A stretch of 64,000 nt of DNA from Alteromonas sp. CI.11.F.A3 (GCF_032925565.1 NZ_CP136708.1:744001-808000), one strand, 5' to 3'; counted from the stretch's first letter, positions 18,200 to 31,487 are shown. The notes: a model not told the origin generated them from the letters alone. Program-made: numbers and translations.

Positions 18200-19114
18200 C
18201 TAAGCATCTATAGGCTTTTGTGAGTAACCTAAGTTGATGCGCGCCGCCCTAATAATAGATTCAGTAATAGTAAAATCTACGCGACTTTTCCCCGTAATAG
18301 CATAGTACCTTTCATTCAATGAGTGGGCCTGTCCAATACAGTAAACACCATATTGCGCTTCAACATGACTTGATATGGCCGACGGCGCGCAAAATACCCC
18401 GAAGTTCTCGCTACCAAATAGTTTTAGCAGTGCAGTGTCATCAAACTCTGCTACTATCTTTGGATAGAGTTGTTCCGTTTCTAGCCAACTCGTTAACGCG
18501 TGGTGTATACCGGACGTATTCCCCTGAATCAGCAATGGCATATGATTTAAGCATTCGGGAAAGGTCTGGTTATCGGAAAGGGGGGCTTTAGCAAAAAAGC
18601 TAAGCGCACTTTCTCCAAGAAAGTGGCTGTTAGCACTAACTTGTGAACCCGGCGCAACACCCCTATCGGCCAAAATGAAATCAATCGCGTTAATTGCTAG
18701 TTCTTTAAGTAAGCCATCGAAGCTATCTTCTTTAATCACATATTTAACGTTAGCGAAATTGCGCATCGTGTCATGAACGAAGTCATAAAAAAGTACTTTA
18801 GGTATGCCATTAGTAATACCAATCACAAATTCCTTAGTATTTATTTCATCACCGGCGTTTAGTATTTCTGCTAGTTGATGGCCTTTATGAAATATCTCAC
18901 TGGCATACTGGAAGCTTACTTTCCCTCTATCATTCAAATATAGGCGCTTATTAACTCTATCGAAAAGAGGATAGCCAATCTGATTTTCAAAGGTACTTAG
19001 TTGCCCACTGACAGTTTGAGGAGTAACGTGAAGTAACTTAGCGGCTTGCGCAATACTGCCTTCGCGAGCCACTAAATAGAAGTAGTAAAGATGATGATAG
19101 TTGAGGTGATGCAT
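18200..19114 (-). CDS. LysR-family regulator, NhaR-like
   Basis: A 304-residue LysR-type transcription factor. The winged helix is at residues 1-65 ('LNYHHLYYFYLVAREGSIAQ', 'VTPQTVSGQLSTFE'), which closely follows E. coli NhaR in the 'LNYxHLYYFxxVxxEGSxxxAA' pattern. The effector domain follows ('LLIQGNTSGIHHALTSWL' near the C-terminal half). NhaR answers to Na+ in E. coli, but there is no nhaA nearby. The gene is divergent from the ABC-HlyD-TolC set with a 109-nt gap, so control of that exporter is the simplest reading. Confidence 0.85.
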   Translation of the reverse strand: MHHLNYHHLYYFYLVAREGSIAQAAKLLHVTPQTVSGQLSTFENQIGYPLFDRVNKRLYLNDRGKVSFQYASEIFHKGHQLAEILNAGDEINTKEFVIGITNGIPKVLFYDFVHDTMRNFANVKYVIKEDSFDGLLKELAINAIDFILADRGVAPGSQVSANSHFLGESALSFFAKAPLSDNQTFPECLNHMPLLIQGNTSGIHHALTSWLETEQLYPKIVAEFDDTALLKLFGSENFGVFCAPSAISSHVEAQYGVYCIGQAHSLNERYYAITGKSRVDFTITESIIRAARINLGYSQKPIDA

Positions 19115-19223
19115 AAGTAAGGTTTTTACGATGAACTAATAAGAATATAACAGGTTTAGTATTATTTTATTTGAATTACACTAGATAGAATGCGAAGTAT
19201 CACTCGGCGCTATTGAAGGAATT

Positions 19224-20930
19224 ATGGGAAAAGTCATCAATTTACACGCAACTAGGAAAACCTTGTTTGCTATTTTGAAACCAGAGTCAGGTTTTTTCTG
19301 GGTTGCCATTGCGTATGGGGTCGCCATTAGTTTAATGACACTAGCGGTGCCTATTGCGGTACAAACACTAATTAATAGTATTGCGAATATCGGCTCTACG
19401 CGCTCGGTTATCATTCTTGCCATTGTGTTGTTTTCAACGCTTTTCGTCTCGGGTATTTTTAGTGCGCTTCGAATGCGTATTATGGAATATTACGAACGCA
19501 AAGTTTATGCGCGGCTCACTGCCATAATTAGCTTAAAAACTATTATGGCCGAACACCGCTTTTTTGAAGGCCGGCAAAACACCAATATTACCCAGCGTTA
19601 CTTCGACATAATGACCCTGCAGAAGAATGTGCCTTCACTCATGGTGGATGGTTTTGCCCTTGTACTACAAATGCTAGTGGGTTTTACTTTAGTTTCTTTT
19701 TACCATCCCATGTTATTTGCGTTTAATTTGGTGCTGGTTTTAGTGATGTACGCCATATGGAAAATTTGGGGTACGGGGGCTAAACGCTCTGCTATTGAGC
19801 TATCACATGCAAAGTACGATTCGGCGAAATGGCTAAACGACATTGCAGCGGCTCATGAGTTTTTCAAGTCGGCTGACCATGTTGAATATGCAGGCAGAAG
19901 CACCGACACCTTTATCAACAACTACCTCACTAAGCATAAAAGTCACTTCCACTATACCTTCGCGCAAGTCGTTATGTTTTTACTACTTTATGCATTTGCC
20001 AGTGCGGCACTATTAGGTATTGGCGGTGTGCTGGTGGTACAAGGCCAGTTATCCATTGGCCAGTTGGTTGCGGCAGAATTAATAATGTCTGCAGTATTCT
20101 TTGGATTGTCGCGCTTTACGCAATATTTAAAGCTTTATTATGAATTGTATGGTGCGGCTGAAAAGATAGGATCCGCACTGGTTATTCCGCAGGAAGACGT
20201 TAATGAGAAAGCCGATCGGGTGCCAACCTCTTCACAGCTAATATTTAATAAGTTGCACCTTACCCATGGTAGCGATACCTGCTTAATTGATTTGCAAATT
20301 GAAGCGGGTGGTAAGTACTTTATTACTACCAATAAGAGTTGGGTTCAAAAGCAACTCATTGGGTTGATGAAGCGCTATGAAAAGCCGCAAAAAGGCGAGT
20401 TATTGCTTGGTGACTTAAGCCTGTATGACTTTGATACCTATGAATTACGCCAAGCTATTAATACGCTAGACCGCTCTCTTATTGTTGAATGCTCTATTGA
20501 AGAGTACCTACGGTTAGCAAACCCTCGAGCGAGCTTTGCTGAAATTAGAGCAGCCCTTGCCGTTGTTGAATTAGATACCGTTATCGACGCGCTGCCTAAA
20601 GGAGTCGACTCTAAGGTGTCGGTACTAGGAGCACCATTGCAGCCGCTAGAATTCTTACTGTTAAAACTGGCCGCAGTTATCATTGAAGAGCCTAAAGTAC
20701 TTATCATTAATCAACATTTCGACGCCATTCCGCTCGCACTGCGATTACGGTTATTAAGCCGCTTGTCTGAACTTAGTTGTACGGTGCTTTATTTTACTAA
20801 TACACCAGAAGCTCATTGTTTGGATGGTGTCATTTATCTAAAAGACAGTGCGAAGGTAGTGGCCGCTGAACCTGCAAAAGAAAGCATTATTGATCAGGAA
20901 GTTCCGCAAGAAGGAGCGAATGATGAATAG
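19224..20930 (+). CDS. ABC-exporter-like protein with a degenerate ATPase domain
   Basis: A 568-residue ABC half-exporter homolog. A membrane domain with about six spans covers roughly residues 20-310 ('MTLAVPIAVQTLINSI', 'VMFLLLYAFASAALLGIGGV', 'AAELIMSAVFFGLSRFTQYL'). A nucleotide-binding domain covers about 325-545. All ATPase motifs are lost: Walker A is 'FITTNKSWVQKQ' (around 366-376, no GxxGxGKS/T), the signature is 'LGAPLQPLEF' (around 468, no LSGGQ), Walker B ends 'LIINQHFDA' with Asp to Asn496 and Glu to Gln497, and the switch His is replaced at N526. The frame is intact, with a good AAGGA site. It overlaps the HlyD-like gene. Either the protein works without hydrolysis or it pairs with another ATPase. 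Confidence 0.85.
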   Translation: MGKVINLHATRKTLFAILKPESGFFWVAIAYGVAISLMTLAVPIAVQTLINSIANIGSTRSVIILAIVLFSTLFVSGIFSALRMRIMEYYERKVYARLTAIISLKTIMAEHRFFEGRQNTNITQRYFDIMTLQKNVPSLMVDGFALVLQMLVGFTLVSFYHPMLFAFNLVLVLVMYAIWKIWGTGAKRSAIELSHAKYDSAKWLNDIAAAHEFFKSADHVEYAGRSTDTFINNYLTKHKSHFHYTFAQVVMFLLLYAFASAALLGIGGVLVVQGQLSIGQLVAAELIMSAVFFGLSRFTQYLKLYYELYGAAEKIGSALVIPQEDVNEKADRVPTSSQLIFNKLHLTHGSDTCLIDLQIEAGGKYFITTNKSWVQKQLIGLMKRYEKPQKGELLLGDLSLYDFDTYELRQAINTLDRSLIVECSIEEYLRLANPRASFAEIRAALAVVELDTVIDALPKGVDSKVSVLGAPLQPLEFLLLKLAAVIIEEPKVLIINQHFDAIPLALRLRLLSRLSELSCTVLYFTNTPEAHCLDGVIYLKDSAKVVAAEPAKESIIDQEVPQEGANDE

Positions 20931-21966
20931 TGCAGAAAAGCGATTTTTAGATAATGTCAGTTCTTTATCGTCACTACACATTCCTAAACTTCACAAAGTG
21001 GTGTGTGGATTAGTGCTAGCGATGGTGTTGTGTGCCTCGCTAATTTTGTGGTTCACACCATGGATGCAAACGGCCTATGGCACAGGAATGGTCGATTCTT
21101 TAGATCCGGTCGACAGAACGCAAGCGATTAGCGCCTTAGTAGACGGGCAAATAAAGCAATGGCATGTGCGCGAAGGTATGCAAGTAAAAGCGGGCGATCC
21201 TATTGTCACGTTAATTGATACGGACGCTGGTCGGTTAGATAAACTTCAATCTCAACTCACAGCGGCAAAAGCTGGGCATCAAGCTAACGAAACGGCAGTG
21301 GCAAACGCTGAAAATAACCTAGCACGTCAAATTGGATTACAAGAACAGGGGTTAGTGTCTCGCAAAGATGTAGAGGCAGCGCAAATAAAGGTGCAGGAGT
21401 TAAAGGCGAAAGCGGCAAGTTCTCTATCCGCTATTAACGATGTAAGTATGAGTTTATCTCGCCAGTCTATTCAAACAAAAGTGGCGCCAGTCGATGGCAC
21501 TATTATTAGGCTTTACTCCGGTGGGGTTTCAACGTTTGTAAAAGCAGGGGCCGTACTAGGTCAGTTCATTCCTTTGAACGCCAAACGTAGCATACGTATA
21601 ACGGTAACGGGGCTAGATGCGCCGCTAGTTAAAAAAGGCGCCAAGGCGCGTTTACAGTTTGAAGGCTGGCCTGTGTTTCAATTTAGCGGGTGGCCGGGCA
21701 GTTCCATAGGCACTTTCGGTGGCGAGGTAGTTTACGTTGAGCCAGTAGCAAGTACAGCTGGTACGTTTCAGGTGTGGATAGTGCCTGACGCCGACGATGT
21801 GCCATGGCCAAGGGAAAGTGCTACACGGTTAGGAAGCCGCGTTAAAGCCTGGGTATTGCTAGAGGAAGTGAAGTTGGGCTATGAATTGTGGCGGCAACTG
21901 AATAACTTTCCTCCCCAGCAAACCGCTGAGCCCGAATCATCTGAAACTAAAACATCGAGTTGGTGA
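20923..21966 (+). CDS. HlyD-family periplasmic adaptor
   Basis: Membrane-fusion protein linking an inner-membrane exporter to a TolC-type channel. It has one N-terminal membrane span (about residues 25-45), a lipoyl/barrel-sandwich segment ('ISALVDGQIKQWHVREGMQV', 'GDPIVTLIDTDAGRLDKL'), a coiled-coil hairpin (about 100-165), the second lipoyl half ('VAPVDGTIIRLYSGG') and a beta-barrel region. A longer TTG-started frame exists from 20890, but AAGGAG at 20911-20916 points to the ATG at 20923. It overlaps the stop of the upstream ABC gene (ATGATGAATAG). 347 residues. Confidence 0.88.
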   Translation: MNSAEKRFLDNVSSLSSLHIPKLHKVVCGLVLAMVLCASLILWFTPWMQTAYGTGMVDSLDPVDRTQAISALVDGQIKQWHVREGMQVKAGDPIVTLIDTDAGRLDKLQSQLTAAKAGHQANETAVANAENNLARQIGLQEQGLVSRKDVEAAQIKVQELKAKAASSLSAINDVSMSLSRQSIQTKVAPVDGTIIRLYSGGVSTFVKAGAVLGQFIPLNAKRSIRITVTGLDAPLVKKGAKARLQFEGWPVFQFSGWPGSSIGTFGGEVVYVEPVASTAGTFQVWIVPDADDVPWPRESATRLGSRVKAWVLLEEVKLGYELWRQLNNFPPQQTAEPESSETKTSSW

Positions 21967-21974
21967 GGGGTAGC

Positions 21975-23381
21975 ATGAGAAAACTACATGTTGTTACGCT
22001 TGCCTTGGTATTGAGTGTTTCTATGACGGGTTCTGCATTTGCGTCGTCTTTACCTACGGTAACCGAGCTTATTGAGTCAATGCGGTATCACCACCCTTAT
22101 ACGCAAGCTATTGCTGAGGGTGAAATTCAAAGCGGCGCAGATATCGACATTGCGCTTAGTGAGTTCGACCCCTTTATAGAACAACAAGCATCTAGCAGAG
22201 TAAGCGGTTATTACGATGGCTTGGCACTGCAACAACGGGCAATAAAGCCGCTTCAGTCGTTGAATGCTTCAGTTTATACAGAGTACCGTGTGTCTGATGG
22301 CGACTTTCCTGTTTACGAGCAAGAATACGAAACCCTCTCTGGCGGGGAAGCCAGTGTAGGAATAGCCCTATCTTTATTGAAAAACCGCGAAGTAGATAAA
22401 CGCAGAGTAGGGGTTAGAAATGCGAGGTTAGCTGCACAGCAATGGGAGGCTGAAGCGCAAGATTTACTAAATAGCTTTTTATATAAAGGGTTAACCGAAT
22501 ATTTACTATGGTATGAAAGCGCGTTGCAGGTGGTATCGGTAGAATCTTTATTAAGCCGTGCCGCTGAGCGCGAACGTGCCTTATCTACTCGGGTTGAAAA
22601 AGGCGATTTAGCGCGAGCCACCCTTACCGAGTTTAAAGCAAATATTTTAGAACAGCGCCTATTAGTAGCCAAGCTAAAGCAAAAACGTAACGCGCATGCT
22701 CGTACCTTGTCGTATTACTGGCGCGATACGCAAGGTGAAATGATACCGATAACAGAAACTATGTTATCGCCCGATATTCATTGGCCTTTTAGTATCAGTA
22801 CTACGCAAATATCTCAGCTACGTAAGCAAATAACTCAGCACCCTCAGTTAGCTTTATTGCGCATGAGTAAAACGGTGGTTCAGAACAAGCAAGTGTTAGC
22901 TAAGAATGCGCTACTCCCTAAGCTTGATCTGAAAGCCTCTTTAGCCCGAGATATTGGCAGCGGACCTAATTCACTAGACGGTACAGAAAGCAAAGTGGCC
23001 TTGGCCTTTTCCTATCCGCTAGGCAACAGAAAGGCAAAAGCCGAGCAAGTTAAACTAGTATCGAAGGGGCGAGAGCTCGAACATAAATATGTATCTAGTA
23101 AGCAGTCCATCGAGCAAGCATTCGAAAAAGCCTATGAATATTGGGTGCAAGCAAAAGAGATTGCCAGTTTACAGCAGCAAAATGCAGAGCTCGCCAAATT
23201 ACTATCAAGTATGGAGCTTAAACGTTTTGATGCAGGCGACAGTGATATGTTTACGTTGAACGCTAGGGCATCCAATGAAATCAAGGCACAAATGAAAGCG
23301 ATTGAAACAAATGTCGACTTGTTGAGTGCTGAGCTTATGCTATACCGTGTCGTTGCTAAACTGCACTCGGTAAATCACTAG
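21975..23381 (+). CDS. TolC-family outer-membrane channel
   Basis: A 468-residue outer-membrane efflux protein. The signal peptide covers about residues 1-24 ('LALVLSVSMTGSAFA'). Two long helical repeats follow, with 'LPTVTELIESMRYHHPYTQA' at the start and 'LARDIGSGPNSLDGTESKVA' and 'LAFSYPLGNRKAKAEQVKL' in the second repeat. A TTG-started frame begins at 21960; the ATG at 21975, preceded by GAGGGG, is preferred. It completes a tripartite exporter with the two preceding genes, which end 8 nt earlier. Confidence 0.85.
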   Translation: MRKLHVVTLALVLSVSMTGSAFASSLPTVTELIESMRYHHPYTQAIAEGEIQSGADIDIALSEFDPFIEQQASSRVSGYYDGLALQQRAIKPLQSLNASVYTEYRVSDGDFPVYEQEYETLSGGEASVGIALSLLKNREVDKRRVGVRNARLAAQQWEAEAQDLLNSFLYKGLTEYLLWYESALQVVSVESLLSRAAERERALSTRVEKGDLARATLTEFKANILEQRLLVAKLKQKRNAHARTLSYYWRDTQGEMIPITETMLSPDIHWPFSISTTQISQLRKQITQHPQLALLRMSKTVVQNKQVLAKNALLPKLDLKASLARDIGSGPNSLDGTESKVALAFSYPLGNRKAKAEQVKLVSKGRELEHKYVSSKQSIEQAFEKAYEYWVQAKEIASLQQQNAELAKLLSSMELKRFDAGDSDMFTLNARASNEIKAQMKAIETNVDLLSAELMLYRVVAKLHSVNH

Positions 23382-23461
23382 TTCAGTAGGTAACCACAGC
23401 GGGTTTAATCAGCCGCTTCTATTTCGGCTTCAAAGTTTGCTTTCAATTAGTTGAAGGGCTT

Positions 23462-24337
23462 TTATTGACCTGAAGCATAGACTCGGGCTTGATTGTATTG
23501 CATTAAGGTGGGTATAAGTGCGGCCGCTAGCATGTAGTTGGTTTCACTAAACCACCTGTCGTCATATCGAATCTCAGTTTTACGTGTATCACAATTTCGC
23601 ATGGGATTTCCGAATAGTACATGATGCGTTGATTTCCCTAAGTTTTCGTTACTTGGCGTTTTCGGCAGCGCTAAAAAGTCGTAAACGCTGTCGAGAGTTT
23701 GGCTGGGGTTAAAGCAAAAAGGTTCATAACCTACCGTTTCGAAAGGTAAAGCAAGATCGGTTAATAAAGATTCCCTTTTCTTATTGTCACTTAGCCAGCG
23801 CATCATCTGGTACCAATAATGGCCTTTTACCTTCTTTAACCCTTTGCGAGGTTGTGAACGCGCTAACCTAGCTTGCGAACTCGCGTAAGAGCGAACATCT
23901 CTAATCAAAAATAGCGCTTTGGCATCGATAGTCTCAGAGCCAGCCAGCAACTTTAAATGTTTTATACCCTTAGAGGTATCTATTGGTTGGTAGTCTTTAC
24001 CGTACAATTTAGAAAACTGGTCGAGGACAGTCGCGTAAGCATCTGGGTAATAGCTTGGTAAAGAAGGGTTCATAATGTCTAAACTGCGCATTGTGGTTAA
24101 TACGGGGCGCCAGAAATCACACTGTTCGGCAGGTACACCACAACTACAACGATGTTCTTGTTGATTCAGCCAATAAGTCGGGCCCATTCTTAAGACCTGG
24201 TATATCTCTCCAAGCGAGATGAGGTTTTCATGGCACGCTAATGCCATAGAGAACACCGTCGACCCAGAATGAGATAGGCTGGTTAAACAAATGATAGGTT
24301 TTTTAAGAGGGGATAGGTCGTCATTGTTCGGCATCAT
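23462..24337 (-). CDS. sulfotransferase-family protein
   Basis: PAPS-dependent sulfotransferase-like protein of 291 residues. The N-terminal 5'-phosphosulfate loop is 'ICLTSLSHSGSTVFSMALA'. The 3'-phosphate region is 'ALFLIRDVRSYASSQARLAR', and a Cys-rich 'CSCGVPAEQCDFW' follows the first helix. No signal peptide, so cytoplasmic or Golgi-type topology does not apply; it would act inside the cell. It may sulfate a surface glycan or lipid; marine Alteromonadales commonly make sulfated polymers. It is convergent with the TolC gene, and 119 nt downstream of the repeat protein gene on the same strand. Acceptor unknown. Confidence 0.75.
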   Translation of the reverse strand: MMPNNDDLSPLKKPIICLTSLSHSGSTVFSMALACHENLISLGEIYQVLRMGPTYWLNQQEHRCSCGVPAEQCDFWRPVLTTMRSLDIMNPSLPSYYPDAYATVLDQFSKLYGKDYQPIDTSKGIKHLKLLAGSETIDAKALFLIRDVRSYASSQARLARSQPRKGLKKVKGHYWYQMMRWLSDNKKRESLLTDLALPFETVGYEPFCFNPSQTLDSVYDFLALPKTPSNENLGKSTHHVLFGNPMRNCDTRKTEIRYDDRWFSETNYMLAAALIPTLMQYNQARVYASGQ

Positions 24338-24348
24338 AGCTTATCGAT

Positions 24349-24382
24349 AGTCAGAGTAAATAAAGGATTATCTACTCTGACT
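24349..24382. promoter_or_regulatory. inverted repeat between two minus-strand genes
   Basis: Ten-bp perfect arms AGTCAGAGTA (24349-24358) and TACTCTGACT (24373-24382) with a 14-nt loop lie just upstream of the sulfotransferase start. There is no T-run on either side, so it is not a standard terminator. It may be an mRNA structure or an operator. Confidence 0.45.
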
Positions 24383-24456
24383 TACAAATGTGACGAAGGG
24401 TCTTATCTTTACGTGTTATTTACGTAAGTTTGAAAGGATTGTTTAGGTTTTCTGGA

Positions 24457-25260
24457 TTAGTTATTGATTGCTGAAGCAAAGTCTTCTTCAGATAACCCTG
24501 CAGCCAATGCATATTCTTTTAACTTGTCGTCTTGAACACCAGCATGTTGGGCAGTGGCTAATATACGAATAACTTGCTCACGTTGCTGAGAAGATTCTCT
24601 TACCGCAGTCTCTACTACTGTTTTTGCATCGTTCGGAAATACAGCTAACAATGCATCTACTACGTATTCACCAACAAATGGCACTGCGTTAAGTGCGCTT
24701 GTCATGATATCAACAATCTTGTTTGGGTGTTCTTGAGACAATGTCTGAACAATACTGTCCGCGGCATCAGGTTGCGTAAGCACGGCAACACGAACAATTT
24801 CGTTTAGTTCCTCAGGCGTTGCAACAGCAGCAGCTTGAACCACAAAGTCTACATAAGTCGGTTCCGCCATTATCGCCAACTGAACGATGTTAGGGCATGA
24901 ACTTACTTCTTTCTCTATGGCCAACTGTACTATTTCTTCTGTGGATGAAGGCTGAGATGAAATAGCAGCAAAGATAATCTCACGGTACTGATCTGGATAA
25001 GTGTCTAGTGCAATATCAACAATTGAAACTACATCTTGAGGATAATGACTTGCGATAGAACTTATAGCACGTCCAACAGACATGTTTTGATCAACCTGAC
25101 GTTTCAGGAACGAGGTTTGAAAGTGATTAGATTGACTTGATTGATTAGAGCTAGCTTCTTCCGGTGAAACTGTTCCATCTTTTGCACTCATACCTATCGC
25201 TGGTGTACTTACTGCAAGTACCAGCACTGCCGATGAAAGCAATGAAGTAATACGAAACAT
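24457..25260 (-). CDS. exported protein made of twelve 15-residue repeats
   Basis: A 267-residue protein that I do not recognise by name. The signal peptide spans about residues 1-24 ('LLSSAVLVLAVSTPAIGMSA'). From residue 65 to 244 the sequence divides into exactly twelve consecutive 15-residue units with consensus [IV][IV]xxAhxxxPxxxxx, for example IVQLAIMAEPTYVDF, IVRVAVLTQPDAADS and VVDALLAVFPNDAKT. Proline falls at position 10 in nine or more units. This is a helical solenoid-type pattern, about four turns of helix per unit. The end is 'LAAGLSEEDFASAINN'. The ribosome site is AAGGTGG. It lies directly upstream of the rrn operon and of the sulfotransferase gene. Likely secreted or periplasmic; role unknown. 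Confidence 0.75.
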   Translation of the reverse strand: MFRITSLLSSAVLVLAVSTPAIGMSAKDGTVSPEEASSNQSSQSNHFQTSFLKRQVDQNMSVGRAISSIASHYPQDVVSIVDIALDTYPDQYREIIFAAISSQPSSTEEIVQLAIEKEVSSCPNIVQLAIMAEPTYVDFVVQAAAVATPEELNEIVRVAVLTQPDAADSIVQTLSQEHPNKIVDIMTSALNAVPFVGEYVVDALLAVFPNDAKTVVETAVRESSQQREQVIRILATAQHAGVQDDKLKEYALAAGLSEEDFASAINN

Positions 25261-25429
25261 ATATCCACCTTATATTTATTGCGTAGTCTATTACCACTAA
25301 CAAACTACTACTTTATAGGAATTATAGTCCCATCCTATTAGTAATTAGTCCATATTGTCTACTTATTATCTTATCTGAGTGAAAATTAACCGAATGGTTC
25401 ACTTTGTTGCACTTTTCTTGAAACAGGGG

Positions 25430-25457
25430 TTGACGCAGGCTCAGAAATCTCTAGAAT
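25430..25457 (+). promoter_or_regulatory. rrn promoter P1
   Basis: TTGACG at 25430-25435 and TAGAAT at 25452-25457, 16 nt apart, followed by GCGC, which resembles the GC-rich discriminator of stringently controlled promoters. Confidence 0.75.
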
Positions 25458-25582
25458 GCGCATCCGCTTCGACAGGAAAGTGAAATAACTTACACTGACA
25501 AAGCAAGTCACTACTTACCTTAAAGGCCAAGTGTGACGGGGTTTTAAAGAAAACGCTTCAGAAAATAAAATTTCAAAAAGTG

Positions 25583-25610
25583 TTGACACTGAAAACTTCA
25601 AGCGTATAAT
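25583..25610 (+). promoter_or_regulatory. rrn promoter P2
   Basis: Perfect TTGACA (25583-25588) and TATAAT (25605-25610) with a 16-nt spacer and a GCGC discriminator. It lies about 155 nt before 16S. Confidence 0.85.
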
Positions 25611-25681
25611 GCGCACCTCACTCAAGCAGAGTGAATCACGAAGGAGCAACGGCTTCTAGTGAATTGCGACGAAGTCGCAAC

Positions 25682-25696
25682 GTTCTTTAACAATTT
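25682..25696 (+). promoter_or_regulatory. boxA-type antitermination element
   Basis: GTTCTTTAACAATTT matches the boxA consensus (TGCTCTTTAACA). A second copy lies in the spacer before 23S. It is placed after P2 and before 16S, as in other gammaproteobacterial rrn operons. Confidence 0.75.
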
Positions 25697-25697
25697 A

Positions 25698-25722
25698 TAA
25701 CAAGACAATCTGTGTGGGCACT
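25698..25722 (+). other. 5' arm of the 16S processing stem
   Basis: The segment 25698-25722 is nearly the reverse complement of 27328-27352, just after 16S. The two arms would form the long duplex cut by RNase III to release pre-16S. Confidence 0.7.
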
Positions 25723-25765
25723 CATTAAGAGTGTCACACAACGACGATTCATATTCGATATATTT

Positions 25766-27297
<1,532 letters not shown>

Positions 27298-27327
27298 CCA
27301 AAATGTCGATGGTGACATTGTTAGTGT

Positions 27328-27352
27328 AGTGCCTACACAGATTGTTTTGTTA
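27328..27352 (+). other. 3' arm of the 16S processing stem
   Basis: Nearly complementary to 25698-25722; see that entry. It lies 30 nt after the mature 16S end. Confidence 0.65.
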
Positions 27353-27504
27353 TTAAATGAAGAACGCTAAATGTAATACAAACACTATTACGCAGCGGAT
27401 TTGTCGGTCAGGCAACGCCGCCAGAAATTTGTTTAAGATAATGATCATTGATTATATCTGAACTTGTTTCGTAGCGAGGCAGTTGAGCGACAAAGACCAA
27501 GCAT

Positions 27505-27581
<77 letters not shown>

Positions 27582-27695
27582 TTTCTTATATTATCGTAAA
27601 AAATTACTGCTTATATGCTATTAGTATAGGGCTTATTTTTTATGTGTAAAAAAGAAATGCCACTAGTTAAATCTCAGTTAACTAGTTTGATATTT

Positions 27696-27771
27696 GGGGC
27701 TATAGCTCAGCTGGGAGAGCGCCTGCCTTGCACGCAGGAGGTCAGCAGTTCGATCCTGCTTAGCTCCACCA
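27696..27771 (+). tRNA. tRNA-Ala (TGC)
   Basis: A 76-nt cloverleaf starting GGGGCTATAGCTCAGC, anticodon loop CTTGCAC (TGC), T-loop GTTCGATCC, with encoded CCA. It follows tRNA-Ile by 114 nt. Confidence 0.97.
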
Positions 27772-27824
27772 CTTTTAAGTGCATTTAGATAAGTGTATTT
27801 AAAAGTGGTATTTATTACCGCGAA

Positions 27825-27841
27825 TGTTCTTTAACAATTTG
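27825..27841 (+). promoter_or_regulatory. second boxA element in the rrn spacer
   Basis: GTTCTTTAACAATTTGG repeats the leader boxA, which fits antitermination through the 23S gene. The remainder of the 27772-28050 spacer holds no gene; its last 25 nt form the 5' arm of the 23S processing stem. Confidence 0.7.
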
Positions 27842-28050
27842 GAAAGCTGATATTTAATTAGTAAATCAATCAAAATTTGAGTAATTGAGAAGTCGAAAGA
27901 CGTACTTACTACTCTACTTGACTTGAATTGCTTGTTATCAATCTTTATTTGATAGCAAGGCAATTTCACGATTAGCTTGTCATGCATACAACACTACCCA
28001 TACTCGGATTCAAAAGGCGAGTATGATCGCAAGGTCTTTTGGGGTTGTAT

Positions 28051-30928
<2,878 letters not shown>

Positions 30929-31200
30929 ACAACGCCCAAGAGGCTTTTTATGGCGCTACGCTTAGTCGTAGAAAATGGCTTAAACGTCGAGAAACTCGAC
31001 TGACCATTTTCTTACTCGCTAAAGAAGTGCGATATGAAGAACTTCGGTGTTGTGTACAAGCTAATTAAAGCAAATAGAGTAGTAATACTCAGTGCTCAAA
31101 GATTGATTACGTGAATATCAGAATTCCTAAATTGTTAATTATTAACGTAATATGGACTGAATAAGTCGGTATTACGCGAACGAAAGTTTGCAACCAGTTT
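30929..31200 (+). other. 23S-5S spacer
   Basis: About 270 nt between 23S and 5S with no gene. The first 25 nt pair with the sequence before 23S (RNase III stem). I saw no tRNA here. Confidence 0.6.
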
Positions 31201-31319
31201 TTCCTGGCAGCCATAGCGATACGGTACCACCTGATCCCATTCCGAACTCAGAAGTGAAACGTATTAGCGGCGATGGTAGTGTGGGGTTTCCCCATGTGAG
31301 AGTAGCACACTGCCAGGTC
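31201..31319 (+). rRNA. rrf: 5S ribosomal RNA
   Basis: A 119-nt 5S rRNA. The terminal stem is CCTGGCA (31203-31209) with TGCCAGG (31311-31317). The interior has CCGAACTCAGAAGTGAAAC and GGTAGTGTGGGGTTTCCCC. It is followed directly by a terminator. Confidence 0.95.
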
Positions 31320-31330
31320 CCATTCGAAGA

Positions 31331-31361
31331 AAGGGCTATCCTAACGGATAGCCCTTTTTTT
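31331..31361 (+). terminator. rrn operon terminator
   Basis: An 11-bp stem AAGGGCTATCC/GGATAGCCCTT (31331-31341 with 31346-31356), loop TAAC, and T7. It lies 12 nt after 5S. Confidence 0.9.
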
Positions 31362-31487
31362 ATGCCTATAGGAAAGTGATACTTAGCGGGTAGTCTGTAG
31401 TAAAAACTGCGTGTACTGCAGGTCCTCCTTGCGCGCTCATTCCAAAAAAGGAAGTGAATGAGTAGCGTTTACTTTCTTTTAAGATAC

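Larger units (their letters stand above)
25261..25765 (+). other. rrn leader region
   Basis: About 500 nt without a protein gene. It contains the two rrn promoters, a boxA antitermination element and the 5' half of the 16S processing stem, listed separately. The first 100 nt (25261-25360) are the promoter side of the minus-strand repeat protein gene and hold a TATAAT-like box read on the minus strand near 25322-25327. Confidence 0.6.

Noticed and set aside
18200..19114. Na+ response regulator NhaR proper
   Set aside because: The protein is NhaR-like, but no nhaA antiporter gene is nearby; the divergent exporter is the more likely target.
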